This document shows, piece after piece, positions 7,338 to 15,610 of a stretch of DNA of 43,698 bases. The DNA lies in assembly GCA_002840355.1 (NCBI GenBank), contig PHAL01000016.1, positions 1 to 43,698 on the forward strand, given 5' to 3'. The notes under the pieces are model-generated. The model was not told where the DNA came from. It saw nothing but the letters and a program-made list of their open reading frames with translations, and made no database searches. The position numbers and the translations under genes are program-made. The DNA is from Elusimicrobia bacterium HGW-Elusimicrobia-3 (GTDB lineage Bacteria; Elusimicrobiota; Elusimicrobia; Elusimicrobiales; UBA9959). Position 1 is the stretch's first letter. Every line of letters begins with the position of its first letter.

Positions 7338-9020
7338 ATGAACGGCGGCAATCCTGTAAACTGGAAGCGGGCGGCCCTGCCCATAGCGGCTTTCACGCTG
7401 GCGCTGGCGGCGGGGATAAACTATTTCGTGGGCGGGCGGGGGGAGGGCGCGGCGCCGGCCGGCAACGACGCCTCTTTCAAGTTCGCCTCCGGGCCGCAAT
7501 ACGCGCCCGGCTCGGCCGCCGCCAGGGGGCAGGCCTCCAACCAGGGCTCTTCCATAGACATGTTCCGCGAAGTGAACAAGAACTACGCCTCTGAGGAGCC
7601 GGGGGAAGAGGCCGGGATCAGGCCGGTGAAAAAGCCCCGCTCCAAGGAGGAGCTGCAGGAGTTCATGAACCAGGTGCGCCACGACATCAATTTCGACCCG
7701 GCCGCCCAGGCCGCGGGGCTGGAAGGGGAAGGGCCCGCCGGCAGGAACACGGCCGCCGGCCGGTACGCCGGCGCACCGGGACAGGAACAGCGGGCCACCG
7801 CCGTCACGGCCAGGGCCGCGTCCTCTTCGGGCAACCGCGCCCCCAGGCTTAATACTTCCAGGAGCGGTTTCTCGGCCGGGCGCAGCGGCGCCCTGTCGCG
7901 TTCCGGCGGCGGCGCGCGGCAGGCGCGCGGCATGGGCGCCGAATACGGCGCGTCCTCCGGCGGCGGCGCCAGCCAGGACACCGATTACGCGGAGTCTTCG
8001 GGCGGCGGCGCCCGCAGCATGGAGGCGGGGGCCTACGGTTCCCACGGCGGCGGCAGGTCGGCCGCCCAGCCCTCGGCCTCCGGGGACGAGCCCAATTCGG
8101 CCGGAGGCGGCCCCACGGAGCAGAAAGAAACCCCTCCGCCTCCCGCGCCGGTAGCCTTCGTCTGGCCGCGCTCCTTCGACTTCGGCGACATGTACATGTA
8201 CGAGACCGCTTCCAGGCTGGTCATCGTGATGAACATCGGCAACGCCCCGCTCAAGCTCGGCACGGTGGAGAACCTCGACCCGGAAACGCCTTTCCTGAAG
8301 GAAAAGGACAAGTGCAGCAAGGCCACGCTGGCCCCGGGCAAGAGCTGCACGTTCAAGGTGCGCTTCTCGCCCAGGGGAAAGCGCGAGTACCTGACCGGCT
8401 TCGGCATCCCGTCCAACGACGAGGGCGCGATGGACTACCAGAGCTACATCGAGGTCAAGGGCAACTCCAAGTATTCCTATTCCACCTGGTGGTGGCGCCG
8501 CTTCAACTACTCCGCCGCGCTCAACAACCGCGTCAATTTCGGCATGGTGCCGGCCGGCCAGACCACCGACGAGGCGCTGCGCGTGACCAACAACAGCGGC
8601 GGCACCTGGGAGAACCTCAAGCTCAACACCTCGGGGCTGCCCTCCTCGTTCAAGGTCACCAGGGACGGCTGCTCCGGCAGGGACCTGGGGCCGCACCAGT
8701 CCTGCGCCGTCACGGTGGCCTTCACGCCCACCGACGCGGTCAACCGCAAGTTCACCACGAGGTATTACGGCCAGTACCACGCCGCGGAGTTCCGCAGCGG
8801 GGCCAAGCAGTACCACCCGCGCCCGGTCTTCCCGCCGCTAGTGCTCGAGAAGCCCGTGGAGGCGGCCCCGAACGGGACCATCCGCGTGCTGGCCAACTAC
8901 AACAAGGTACTCAAGACCGGGCACACCGTGCTGAACATCCCGGTGTCGGGCAAGAGCTGCGCGGCCTTCCCCGTAATGGGGCTGGCGCGCCTGCATCACT
9001 ACTACTTCTTCAGGAAGTAG
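7338..9020 (+). CDS. Exported Gly/Ser-rich protein with two ASH (choice-of-anchor D) domains
   Basis: A 560-aa envelope protein. Residues 9-32 are a hydrophobic signal or anchor helix. Residues 100-270 are low complexity, rich in G, S, A and R, with SSGGGA or close variants recurring several times, then a PPPPAP hinge. Residues 275-376 and 388-480 form two ASPM-SPD-2-Hydin (ASH) Ig-like domains. Each has the FxFG start, the N-x-G/S turn and a Cys pair (KCSKATLAPGKSCTF; GCSGRDLGPHQSCAV). The C-terminus ends with aromatic residues. ASH domains are known as protein-binding modules; the partner here is unknown. GGAGG lies 4 bases before the ATG. The gene stands alone between its own promoter and a terminator. 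Confidence 0.88.
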   Translation: MNGGNPVNWKRAALPIAAFTLALAAGINYFVGGRGEGAAPAGNDASFKFASGPQYAPGSAAARGQASNQGSSIDMFREVNKNYASEEPGEEAGIRPVKKPRSKEELQEFMNQVRHDINFDPAAQAAGLEGEGPAGRNTAAGRYAGAPGQEQRATAVTARAASSSGNRAPRLNTSRSGFSAGRSGALSRSGGGARQARGMGAEYGASSGGGASQDTDYAESSGGGARSMEAGAYGSHGGGRSAAQPSASGDEPNSAGGGPTEQKETPPPPAPVAFVWPRSFDFGDMYMYETASRLVIVMNIGNAPLKLGTVENLDPETPFLKEKDKCSKATLAPGKSCTFKVRFSPRGKREYLTGFGIPSNDEGAMDYQSYIEVKGNSKYSYSTWWWRRFNYSAALNNRVNFGMVPAGQTTDEALRVTNNSGGTWENLKLNTSGLPSSFKVTRDGCSGRDLGPHQSCAVTVAFTPTDAVNRKFTTRYYGQYHAAEFRSGAKQYHPRPVFPPLVLEKPVEAAPNGTIRVLANYNKVLKTGHTVLNIPVSGKSCAAFPVMGLARLHHYYFFRK

Positions 9021-9043
9021 CAGCGCCGGCAAAGCGGCGGCGG

Positions 9044-9078
9044 ACGGCGGGCGCGGGCCCGCCGTTCTACTTTTTTTT
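9044..9078 (+). terminator. Intrinsic terminator of the ASH-domain gene
   Basis: A 9-bp GC stem (ACGGCGGGC at 9044-9052, GCCCGCCGT at 9057-9065) with a GCGG loop is followed, after five bases, by eight T residues. The T tract is also the AAA lysine codons at the end of the convergent DUF192 gene, so the terminator overlaps that gene's 3' end. Confidence 0.75.
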
Positions 9079-9537
9079 GGGGAAAGAGATGCCGAGCCGT
9101 ACGCCCGGCTTCACGCGGTGGGCCCGCGCGGCCCCGGCCGGCAGTTCCAGCACGCAGACGGCGGGGGAAGAGACCCGCGCCAGCTCGGCCTCGGGCTGGC
9201 CGGGCACGGAGCGCGGCACGCGGTGGAAGACCCGCAGCACCTTCAGGTCCGCGTCGAGGAAGACCATGTCCAGGTCCACGTAGGTGTTCTTCATCCAGAA
9301 ATATTTCACTCCGGGTTCGCCGAAGACGAAGAGCATGCCGCCGTCCGGGGCCAGCGCCTCGCGGAACATCAGCCCCTTCGACTGGGCCTCCTTGGTGAGC
9401 GCCAGCTCGGCGCGCACGCGGAAGCCGTCGGGCAGGCGCAGTTCCGCCGCCGCGGCGCCGGCGGGCACTTTCAGCGCCAGGGCGACCCCGGCCAGGCAGG
9501 CCAGAGCGGCGGCGAGCAGCAGGCTAGTCTTTTTCAT
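9067..9537 (-). CDS. DUF192 family exported protein
   Basis: A 156-aa secreted protein with an N-terminal signal sequence (about 1-22, possibly to AGAAAAE at 32). The DUF192 domain covers about 35-152 and includes the family motifs KGLMFRE (about 54-60), GGMLFVF and FWMKNTYVDLD (about 80-90). The family is widespread and small; its biochemical function is not established to my knowledge. It is the last gene of a three-gene minus-strand operon, and its start overlaps the preceding stop by 14 bases. The tail ends in three lysines encoded by the T tract that serves the opposing terminator. Confidence 0.9.
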   Translation of the reverse strand: MKKTSLLLAAALACLAGVALALKVPAGAAAAELRLPDGFRVRAELALTKEAQSKGLMFREALAPDGGMLFVFGEPGVKYFWMKNTYVDLDMVFLDADLKVLRVFHRVPRSVPGQPEAELARVSSPAVCVLELPAGAARAHRVKPGVRLGISFPKKK

Positions 9538-10024
9538 CGGGGGGAGGCGCCTCGGCCGGAGGGGCGGTGGAAGTCTGAACCGGCAGGAAGAGCGGCATCC
9601 GCCCGTCGGCCGCGGCCTTGAGCGCGCCGGCTTCCTTGAAAAGGGCCATCGCGTCCGCGCCGTGCTGCCGCGCCAGGCCGCGCAGCCCGCCCGCCTTGGG
9701 CAGGTCTTCGGCGAGTTTTTTGAACGGCACGCCGGACCGCTCCGACAGCAGCAGCAGCGCGGCCAGCTCCTGGCGGTAGATGCCCCCGCGCAGGTAGCGC
9801 AGGGCCTCCCGCTCGGGCGTGGTGGATCCGAACACGGCGTACAGGGTGGAACTGCTCACTTCGGCCGTGAGCGCCCAGGCGAAGGCGTCCTCGCCGGAGG
9901 TGTCGATGCGGGCGGAGTCGCCCTTGAGGAAAGCGTCCGGCCCCACCTCGGCGCCCAGGAAGACCTGGGCGCCGGCCGGCGCGGAGCCGGCCAGCAGGCA
10001 GAGCGTGAGGACGAGGCGCTTCAC
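9524..10024 (-). CDS. Secreted hypothetical protein
   Basis: A 166-aa protein of unknown family. A clear signal peptide (about 1-19, cleavage after APAGA) is followed by a helical region of about 120 residues containing [20 protein letters not shown]. The tail is rich in P, A, E and D. It begins 5 bases after the RAM-domain gene stop and overlaps the DUF192 gene by 14 bases, so all three are probably one transcript. The function is unknown. The helical segment suggests a small periplasmic protein rather than an enzyme. Confidence 0.8.
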   Translation of the reverse strand: MKRLVLTLCLLAGSAPAGAQVFLGAEVGPDAFLKGDSARIDTSGEDAFAWALTAEVSSSTLYAVFGSTTPEREALRYLRGGIYRQELAALLLLSERSGVPFKKLAEDLPKAGGLRGLARQHGADAMALFKEAGALKAAADGRMPLFLPVQTSTAPPAEAPPPDEKD

Positions 10025-10029
10025 GGTAC

Positions 10030-10263
10030 CTAGAGCGAGGTAGTGACGAGCGTTTCGGTGGAAAGCACGCCGGGGATGCAGCGGATCTGCTGCACGACGA
10101 TATTGGAAAGCTGCGGGAGGTCGTCGGTTTCCATGTCCAGCACCAGGTCCCAGCGGCCGAACACGGCCGACATGTGCACCACGGTGGTCAGGCCCTTCAG
10201 TTTGGCCAGGGTCTGCTTTTCCTTGCCAGGCATCAGTTTAACGAGTACAAGTCCGGTTACCAT
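10030..10263 (-). CDS. Stand-alone Lrp/AsnC ligand-binding (RAM) domain protein
   Basis: A 77-aa protein consisting only of the RAM effector-binding domain of Lrp/AsnC regulators, without the DNA-binding helix-turn-helix. The pattern of a beta strand (TGLVLVKL), [11 protein letters not shown] in the centre, and [13 protein letters not shown] at the end is typical. Such single-domain proteins form dimers or rings that bind amino acids or modify full-length regulators. Whether this one does so is inference. AAGGA lies about 7 bases before the ATG, and a strong promoter lies about 40 bases upstream. It is the first gene of the operon with the secreted unknown and DUF192. Confidence 0.88.
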   Translation of the reverse strand: MVTGLVLVKLMPGKEKQTLAKLKGLTTVVHMSAVFGRWDLVLDMETDDLPQLSNIVVQQIRCIPGVLSTETLVTTSL

Positions 10264-10304
10264 ATGTTTTCCTTTCCGGCGCGGGAGCGCGCCGCCTTAC
10301 CTTT

Positions 10305-10333
10305 ATTATACAACCGGACCCGGCTCCGTTCAA
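10305..10333 (-). promoter_or_regulatory. Sigma-70-type promoter of the RAM-domain operon
   Basis: On the minus strand TTGAAC (10333-10328) and TATAAT (10310-10305) are separated by exactly 17 bases. This is a near-consensus promoter with an expected start near 10298. It lies only 24 bases from the divergent TATAAT of the deacylase gene, so the two promoters may compete for polymerase. Confidence 0.8.
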
Positions 10334-10356
10334 TAGGAGATTTACGGGGAAATTAT

Positions 10357-10362
10357 TATAAT
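10357..10362 (+). promoter_or_regulatory. TATAAT box placed for a leaderless deacylase mRNA
   Basis: A perfect TATAAT ends 6 bases before the ATG at 10369, so the first transcribed base should fall on or next to the start codon. The only purine-rich element (AGAGG) is one base from the ATG, too close to act as a ribosome site. The -35 position reads TAGGAG, a poor match. Confidence 0.5.
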
Positions 10363-10368
10363 AGAGGC

Positions 10369-10812
10369 ATGCGAGCCGTAATACAGAGAGTGGCCCGGGG
10401 AGGCGTGACCGCGCCCGGCCTGGAGCGAAGGATAGGCCCCGGCCTGGTGGTGCTGCTCGGCGTGGGCGCGGGCGACGCCGAGGCCGACGCGCTGCTGCTG
10501 GCCGAGAAGACCGCCAACCTGCGCATCTTCTCCAACGCCGAGGGCAAGTTCGACCATTCCGTGCTGGAGACCGGCGGCGAGGCCCTGGTGGTCTCCCAGT
10601 TCACCCTTTACGGCGACGCCTCCAAGGGCCGCCGCCCGGATTTCACTTCGGCGGCGCGGCCCGAAGAGGCCAACGAGCTCTACCAGCGCTACGTCTCCGC
10701 CCTGGCCGACCTGGGCGTGCCGGTGAAGACCGGCGTGTTCGCGGCCGACATGGAAGTGGAGATCGTCAACGACGGCCCGGTGACCATTCTGCTGGACACT
10801 AAAAAACAGTGA
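10369..10812 (+). CDS. dtd: D-aminoacyl-tRNA deacylase
   Basis: A cytoplasmic enzyme of 147 aa, the family's usual length, that hydrolyses D-amino acids mischarged on tRNA. The N-terminus MRAVIQRV, the SQFTLYGD motif at 76-83 and the NDGPVT motif at 134-139 (the Gly-cisPro substrate-gating motif) are all intact. The open frame extends further upstream, but homology begins exactly at this ATG, which follows a TATAAT box by 6 bases. The stop overlaps the GTG start of the next gene. Confidence 0.96.
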   Translation: MRAVIQRVARGGVTAPGLERRIGPGLVVLLGVGAGDAEADALLLAEKTANLRIFSNAEGKFDHSVLETGGEALVVSQFTLYGDASKGRRPDFTSAARPEEANELYQRYVSALADLGVPVKTGVFAADMEVEIVNDGPVTILLDTKKQ

Positions 10813-11519
10813 AGACAGCCTTAAGATCATTTTTCCTGCCGCTGTCGGCCTGCCTGCTGCTGGCCGGCTGCCTGAACCCGGCCATGTTCAAAAAGGGCGC
10901 CTACGCCATGGACGACTGGGATTCCTGGACCGGCTGGAACGACGCCTACGGCGCCGGCGAGGTGAACAGCGGCGGGCTCTACTACCGCCTCTCCGCCAGG
11001 CAGGACGACACCCGCGACGAACCTTCCGACGGCTACAGCCCCGGCCTGATACTCTCGCGGGACCTGCATGGCCGGCGCTGGCGGGTGGACCTGGAAGCCG
11101 ATTTCAAGATCCCGCCCGGTCAGATGAAGCGCTTCTCCTACGGCGTGTGGGTGGGCGGCGACTCGGCCAGGCCGTCGCTGGGCAACGCCTCGGCCGCGGT
11201 GAAACTGGTGGTGCAGCGCCAGAACGGGCCGCGCCCCTCCGACGACACGCTGGACCTGATAGTCCTGCCGGGCGGCAGGCCGGCGCCGCTGCCCAAAAAG
11301 CTGAAGGTGCTGCGCTTCGAGCGGGACGGGGATTATTTCACCGTCGCCTACGCGCTCAACCGCAAGGATTTTACGCCGCTGCTGCGCCTCGACGCCAGCG
11401 CGGCCGCGGACGCCCCGTCGCAGAAGTTCTTCGTGGGCGGTTTCGCCGGGGGGGACCCCGAAGGCGCCTACGCCAGGTTCAAAAGCCTCAAGATAAACGG
11501 GCGGGAAGTCCTGCGCTAA
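10809..11519 (+). CDS. Putative lipoprotein with a lectin-like domain
   Basis: A 236-aa envelope protein starting at GTG (GTGA overlap with dtd). A lipoprotein signal ends in the lipobox LAGC with Cys21, so it should be lipid-modified by Lgt and by the Lnt encoded in this window. Residues 60-235 are beta-rich with features of concanavalin/LamG-like folds ([48 protein letters not shown]). This resemblance is by pattern and not proven. It lies between dtd and RNase R, 9 bases from the latter. No catalytic residues are evident. Confidence 0.85.
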   Translation: MKTALRSFFLPLSACLLLAGCLNPAMFKKGAYAMDDWDSWTGWNDAYGAGEVNSGGLYYRLSARQDDTRDEPSDGYSPGLILSRDLHGRRWRVDLEADFKIPPGQMKRFSYGVWVGGDSARPSLGNASAAVKLVVQRQNGPRPSDDTLDLIVLPGGRPAPLPKKLKVLRFERDGDYFTVAYALNRKDFTPLLRLDASAAADAPSQKFFVGGFAGGDPEGAYARFKSLKINGREVLR

Positions 11520-11528
11520 AAGGAAGAT

Positions 11529-13574
11529 ATGAAAAAACATTGGAAAAAAAGCGAGCGGCGCCCCGCCGCCGGGGGCCACGAGGCTATTGTGGAAGGGGTT
11601 ATACAGCACCACGGCACCTTCGCCTTCATGCTCTCCGAAACCGAAGGGGCCGGCGACGTTTTCCTGCGCGGCCGCGGCCTTGACCTGGCCATGGACGGGG
11701 ACCGGGTGCAGGCCAAGGTACGCCCGGAAAAGTCCGGCCGCCTGGCCGGCGAGATCGTTAAGGTCATAAAGCGGGCCCACACGACCATGGTGGGCGTGCT
11801 CAGGGGCGTCAGGACCAGCTGGGCCCTGTTCCCCGAGAAGGGCTCCGCCCCGCCGGCCCTGGTTTCCAGCTTCGCGCCGGGGATAGTCCCGGCCGAGGGC
11901 GTCTTCGCCGTGCTGGAGGTCAAGCGCTGGCCCGAAGGCGGCGAGCCCGCCTCCGGCGTGGTGACCGAAATACTGGGCAACCCGGCCGACGTCAGCGCCA
12001 GGATCGATTCCATCCTGCGCGCGCGCGGCATCAACGAGGCCTTTCCCAAGGAAGTCATGGAGCAGGCCGAAGCCTTCGGCGTGCGCCTGGAGCCGGCGGT
12101 CTGGAAGGACCGGGAGCAGCTCTTCGACCTGCCCGTCTGCACCATAGACGGCGCGGACGCCAAGGATTTCGACGACGCCGTCTCGCTGGAGCCGCTGCCC
12201 GGCGGCCTGCTGCGCCTGGGCGTGCACATCGCCGACGTGGCCCATTACGTCAAGCCCAACACGGCCCTCGACAAGGAAGCCTACGCCCGCGCCACCAGCG
12301 TCTACCTGCCCGACCGCGTGGTGCCCATGCTGCCGCCGGCCCTGTCCGACAATCTCTGCAGCCTGGTGCCGCGCCAGGAGCGCCTGACCATGTCCGCCTT
12401 CATGGACATCGACAAGACCGGCAAGGTGGTCAAGCGCCGCCTGGCCTCCACCGTGATCCGCTCATGGCGCCGCTTCACCTACGAGGAAGTGCAGACGCTG
12501 CTCGAAGGCGGCAAGGTGCCCGACGTGCCGAAAGCCGTGGACGAGGCGGTGCGCCGCATGGGCGTCCTCACCGACGTCCTCTACAAGCTGCGCGTCAAGC
12601 GCGGCGCGCTGGACTTCAACCTGCCCGAGTACAAGATCAACGCCGACCCGCACGGCCGCCCGCTGGGCGTCTCGCTGCGGCCGCGCCTGAAGGCGCACCG
12701 GCTGATAGAGGAGTTCATGCTGCTGGCCAACGAGGCCGTGGCCACCGAGCTCTTCGATGCCAAGCGCCCGTTCCTGCACCGCAGGCACGACACGCCCGAC
12801 CCGGTCAAGCTGAAAGCCCTCTCCACCGCGCTGGGCGAGCTGGGCCTGTCGGCCGGGCACATACACGGCGCCAACGTGCAGAAAGGGCTGCAGGACGTGC
12901 TGCGGCAGGCCGAAGGCCACCCGCTGTCCAACCTGATCAACTCGCTGATGGTGCGCAGCATGCGGCAGGCCGTGTACTCGCCGGTGTCGCAGGGACATTT
13001 CGGCATAGCCACGCGCTTCTACTCGCATTTCACCTCGCCCATACGCCGCTACCCGGACCTGATGACGCACCGGGCCATCAAGGCGATGCTGGAAGGCCGC
13101 AAGGAGAACCACGCCGCGCCCACCCTGGAGAAGGCCGGCGTGCACTGCTCCGAGCGCGAGCGCGCCGCCTCCGACGCCGAGCACAAATCGGTGGACGTGA
13201 TGCGCGCAGAGCTGATGAAAGACCTGGTCGGCACTGTGATGGACGGCGCGGTCACCACGGTGATCGAGAGCGGCGCTTTCATCCTGCTGGGCGACAGCGG
13301 CGCCGAGGGCCTGCTGCGGGTCAACGGCCTCAAGCCCGGCGCCAAGGTGCGGGTAATGCTGGCCTCGATAGATCCCGCCACCGGCAAGATCGAACTGGCC
13401 CTCGAGGGAGGCCGCCCGCAGCAGCCGGCGCAGCCCGGGGGCGGCCAGAACACGGCCGGCCGCGACCGCTGGAAGGTCTCCAACCAGCGCAGGGGTTCCG
13501 GCGGCGGCAACCGCGGCAACGGCGGCAGCGGCCGGGGCGGCCGCGGGCGCGGCAGAGGCCGCGGCGGCCGTTAA
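11529..13574 (+). CDS. rnr: RNase R family 3'-5' exoribonuclease with RG-rich tail
   Basis: A cytoplasmic processive exoribonuclease of 681 aa. Residues 17-80 are a cold-shock-like OB domain (VEGVIQHHGTFAFM). The RNB catalytic domain spans about 195-530, with the metal-binding motif IDGADAKDFDDAVSLE at 206-221 (the Asp cluster) and later GVHIADVAHYV. A short S1 domain (about 572-635) follows. The last 45 residues are an arginine/glycine-rich tail with repeated GRG and GGR. The N-terminal helix-turn-helix of E. coli RNase R is absent, making this nearer to compact RNase R/II forms. AAGGA lies about 5 bases before the ATG. A strong hairpin terminator follows. Confidence 0.94.
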   Translation: MKKHWKKSERRPAAGGHEAIVEGVIQHHGTFAFMLSETEGAGDVFLRGRGLDLAMDGDRVQAKVRPEKSGRLAGEIVKVIKRAHTTMVGVLRGVRTSWALFPEKGSAPPALVSSFAPGIVPAEGVFAVLEVKRWPEGGEPASGVVTEILGNPADVSARIDSILRARGINEAFPKEVMEQAEAFGVRLEPAVWKDREQLFDLPVCTIDGADAKDFDDAVSLEPLPGGLLRLGVHIADVAHYVKPNTALDKEAYARATSVYLPDRVVPMLPPALSDNLCSLVPRQERLTMSAFMDIDKTGKVVKRRLASTVIRSWRRFTYEEVQTLLEGGKVPDVPKAVDEAVRRMGVLTDVLYKLRVKRGALDFNLPEYKINADPHGRPLGVSLRPRLKAHRLIEEFMLLANEAVATELFDAKRPFLHRRHDTPDPVKLKALSTALGELGLSAGHIHGANVQKGLQDVLRQAEGHPLSNLINSLMVRSMRQAVYSPVSQGHFGIATRFYSHFTSPIRRYPDLMTHRAIKAMLEGRKENHAAPTLEKAGVHCSERERAASDAEHKSVDVMRAELMKDLVGTVMDGAVTTVIESGAFILLGDSGAEGLLRVNGLKPGAKVRVMLASIDPATGKIELALEGGRPQQPAQPGGGQNTAGRDRWKVSNQRRGSGGGNRGNGGSGRGGRGRGRGRGGR

Positions 13575-13590
13575 ACCGCGTCCAGCCATA

Positions 13591-13621
13591 AAAAAACCGG
13601 AGGGCAGCCTCCGGTTTTTTT
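13591..13621. terminator. Bidirectional intrinsic terminator between convergent genes
   Basis: AAAAAACCGGAGG (13591-13603) pairs perfectly with CCTCCGGTTTTTT (13608-13620) around a GCAG loop. T-runs of seven on each strand let it end both RNase R transcription (plus strand) and the acid phosphatase transcript (minus strand). Confidence 0.92.
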
Positions 13622-13634
13622 ATTTGCCTGGCGG

Positions 13635-14342
13635 CTATTTTCGCAGCAGGGGGCGCAGGCGGGCCAGGTCTTTCCGGTAGGCCTCGGACTTGAGCAGCTC
13701 GGCGTGGAAGAGGTCGCCGAAAGCCTTGCCGGCGGCTATGTCGCCGGGGTAATGCACTCCGCCCACCACGCGGTCCTGCGCTATCTCGTCGGCCTTGGCG
13801 TAGAACTCGGCGCGGCGCTCCGGCACCAGGTCGCTGAGCACGGCCGCGGTCACCCGCGCGGCCGAGGAGTGGCCGCTGGGGTAGGAGAAGCTTTTGCTCT
13901 TCTTGATGCAGGGCTTGGCCTCCTCCGGATAAGCCTTGTAGGGGCGGGGGCGGCTGAAACGCGCCTTTATCTCGTCGAGGGCCTCCTCGAAATCGGCCGA
14001 CAGGCGGTCAAAGAACGCTTTGAATTCGGCGGGCACCGGCTCCGGGAAAGGGCTGTTGGCGCCCCAGTAGGCGTCGTAGGTCTCGTCGGCGGTGCGCGCG
14101 GCCCGGGCGCAGTCGTCCGCGGTGCGCTTGTTCTGCCAGGCCAGCACCCCGGCCAGGTCGGCCTGCTGCTCCATGGAATCCGCGGCGGGCGGCGGGGGGA
14201 ACGGCGCGGTCCTGAAGGGCTGCGGCGCGACGTAGTGGACGCGTACTTCGGCCGGGGCCTGCGTCGCGGCCGGGCGCTGATGGGCGCAGGCGGCCAGCGC
14301 CAGCGCGGCGGCTATTAACAGGTATCTTTTCTTGAAAGTCAT
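13635..14342 (-). CDS. Class A acid phosphatase-like PAP2 lipoprotein
   Basis: A 235-aa envelope phosphatase of the PAP2 superfamily. The lipobox LAAC places the lipidated Cys at residue 19. The class A non-specific acid phosphatase signature is complete: K126-X6-RP (133-134), PSGH at 155-158, and R191-X5-H197-X2-D201. In this family the conserved histidines form a phosphohistidine intermediate and a general acid, with activity on phosphomonoesters in the periplasm. A proline-rich linker (about 40-52) separates the lipid anchor from the domain. There is no ribosome site; a TATAAT ends 6 bases before the ATG. It is a single-gene unit ending at the shared terminator. Confidence 0.92.
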   Translation of the reverse strand: MTFKKRYLLIAAALALAACAHQRPAATQAPAEVRVHYVAPQPFRTAPFPPPPAADSMEQQADLAGVLAWQNKRTADDCARAARTADETYDAYWGANSPFPEPVPAEFKAFFDRLSADFEEALDEIKARFSRPRPYKAYPEEAKPCIKKSKSFSYPSGHSSAARVTAAVLSDLVPERRAEFYAKADEIAQDRVVGGVHYPGDIAAGKAFGDLFHAELLKSEAYRKDLARLRPLLRK

Positions 14343-14348
14343 AAACCG

Positions 14349-14354
14349 ATTATA
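14349..14354 (-). promoter_or_regulatory. TATAAT box placed for a leaderless phosphatase mRNA
   Basis: On the minus strand TATAAT (14354-14349) is separated from the ATG at 14342 by only 6 bases, with no Shine-Dalgarno sequence between. This is the same geometry as at dtd. No good -35 hexamer lies 16-18 bases upstream. Confidence 0.5.
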
Positions 14355-14431
14355 CCAATTCGGCCGGCGGCCGACGCGGGGGCGGGCAAATACTCATTGT
14401 ATGCGCGCTTTAAAATTTAAATAATAGTCAT

Positions 14432-15595
14432 ATGACACCGGCTATCAATGAAAAACGGATGGTCCAGCTGTTCTGCGAGCTCGCCAGGATTTCCTCCCTG
14501 TCGGGCAAGGAGGGCGCCATAGCGCGCCGCCTCTCCATCCTCCTGAAGTTCATGGGGGCCGAGGTAAGCGTGGACGACGCCGGCCGCAAGATAGGCGGCG
14601 AGACCGGCAACCTGACGGCCCGCTTTCCCGGCACCGGGGCCGGCGAGCCTTTCCTGCTGTCGGCCCACATGGACACCGTCGGCCCCGCCGACAAGGTGAC
14701 CCCCGTCGTGCGCAGGGACCGGGTCACCTCCGACGGCACCACCATCCTGGGCGCCGACTGCAAGGCCGGCATCGCGATAATCCTGGAGGTCATAAAGACC
14801 CTCGAGGAGAACCGGATACCCCACCCGCCCATAGAGGCCGTCTTCACGGTCAGCGAGGAGATGGCGCTGCTGGGCGCCAAGTACCTGGACTACGGCGGCC
14901 TGCGCTCGCGCTACGGCCTGGTCTTCGACAACGAGCAGGGCATAGAGAACGTGATCACCAGCGCCCCCGCCGCCGACAAGATGGACATCAAGGTCTACGG
15001 GGCCGCCGCCCATTCCGGCGTGGCGCCCGAGAAGGGCATCTCCGCCATCAAGGTGGTCTCGAGCGCCATCGCCGGCATGAAGCTCGGCCGCATCGACCGC
15101 GAGACCACCGCCAACATAGGCTTTATCAACGGCGGCAACGCCATCAATATCGTGCCGCCGCTGGTGGAGCTCTCCGGCGAGGCCCGCAGCCACGACCCGG
15201 CCAAGCTAAGAAAGCAGACCCGCCACATGGAGGACTGCCTGAAGCGGGCCGTCAAAAAAATAAAGGTGCGCGACGGCGGCCGGCTGATCACCCCGCGCTA
15301 CGAGTTCCTGCTGGAGCAGAAATTCCCGAACCTGCGCATAGACCGGGACAACCCGGTGCTGCCGCTGATAGCCGCGGCCATGAAGGAGGAGGGCATAAGG
15401 ATGCGCCCCTCGGCCTCCGGCGGCGGCACGGACAGCAACGTCATGTACGGCCACGGCATAAAGGCCCCCGTGCTCTCCACCGGCATGCGCGACGTGCACA
15501 CCACGCACGAGTACCTGGACCTCAAGGATTTCTTCGCCTGCGCCCGCCTCACGCTCAAAGTGATAAGCGGCTGGCGCGGCGCGGCCGGAAAGTAG
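14432..15595 (+). CDS. M20 family metallopeptidase (PepT-like)
   Basis: A cytoplasmic di-zinc aminopeptidase-like enzyme of 387 aa, nearest in pattern to the PepT/tripeptidase-like M20 group. Metal and catalytic residues are visible: H79 and D81 in SAHMDTV, the bridging D109 in LGADCKAG, the E142-E143 pair in TVSEEM, and the C-terminal His in DVHTTHEYL (356-360). The dimerisation insert spans about 180-290. No ribosome site is seen. The 30 bases before the ATG are A/T-rich (TAAAATTTAAATAATAG), probably holding the promoter. The methyltransferase gene begins 15 bases after its stop. Confidence 0.92.
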   Translation: MTPAINEKRMVQLFCELARISSLSGKEGAIARRLSILLKFMGAEVSVDDAGRKIGGETGNLTARFPGTGAGEPFLLSAHMDTVGPADKVTPVVRRDRVTSDGTTILGADCKAGIAIILEVIKTLEENRIPHPPIEAVFTVSEEMALLGAKYLDYGGLRSRYGLVFDNEQGIENVITSAPAADKMDIKVYGAAAHSGVAPEKGISAIKVVSSAIAGMKLGRIDRETTANIGFINGGNAINIVPPLVELSGEARSHDPAKLRKQTRHMEDCLKRAVKKIKVRDGGRLITPRYEFLLEQKFPNLRIDRDNPVLPLIAAAMKEEGIRMRPSASGGGTDSNVMYGHGIKAPVLSTGMRDVHTTHEYLDLKDFFACARLTLKVISGWRGAAGK

Positions 15596-15610
15596 CGGAC
15601 AAAGGACCCT

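Noticed and set aside
7230-8816. A 528-codon minus-strand frame opposite the ASH-domain gene
   Set aside because: It has no recognisable domain. The plus-strand gene has a strong promoter, ribosome site, signal helix and two ASH domains.
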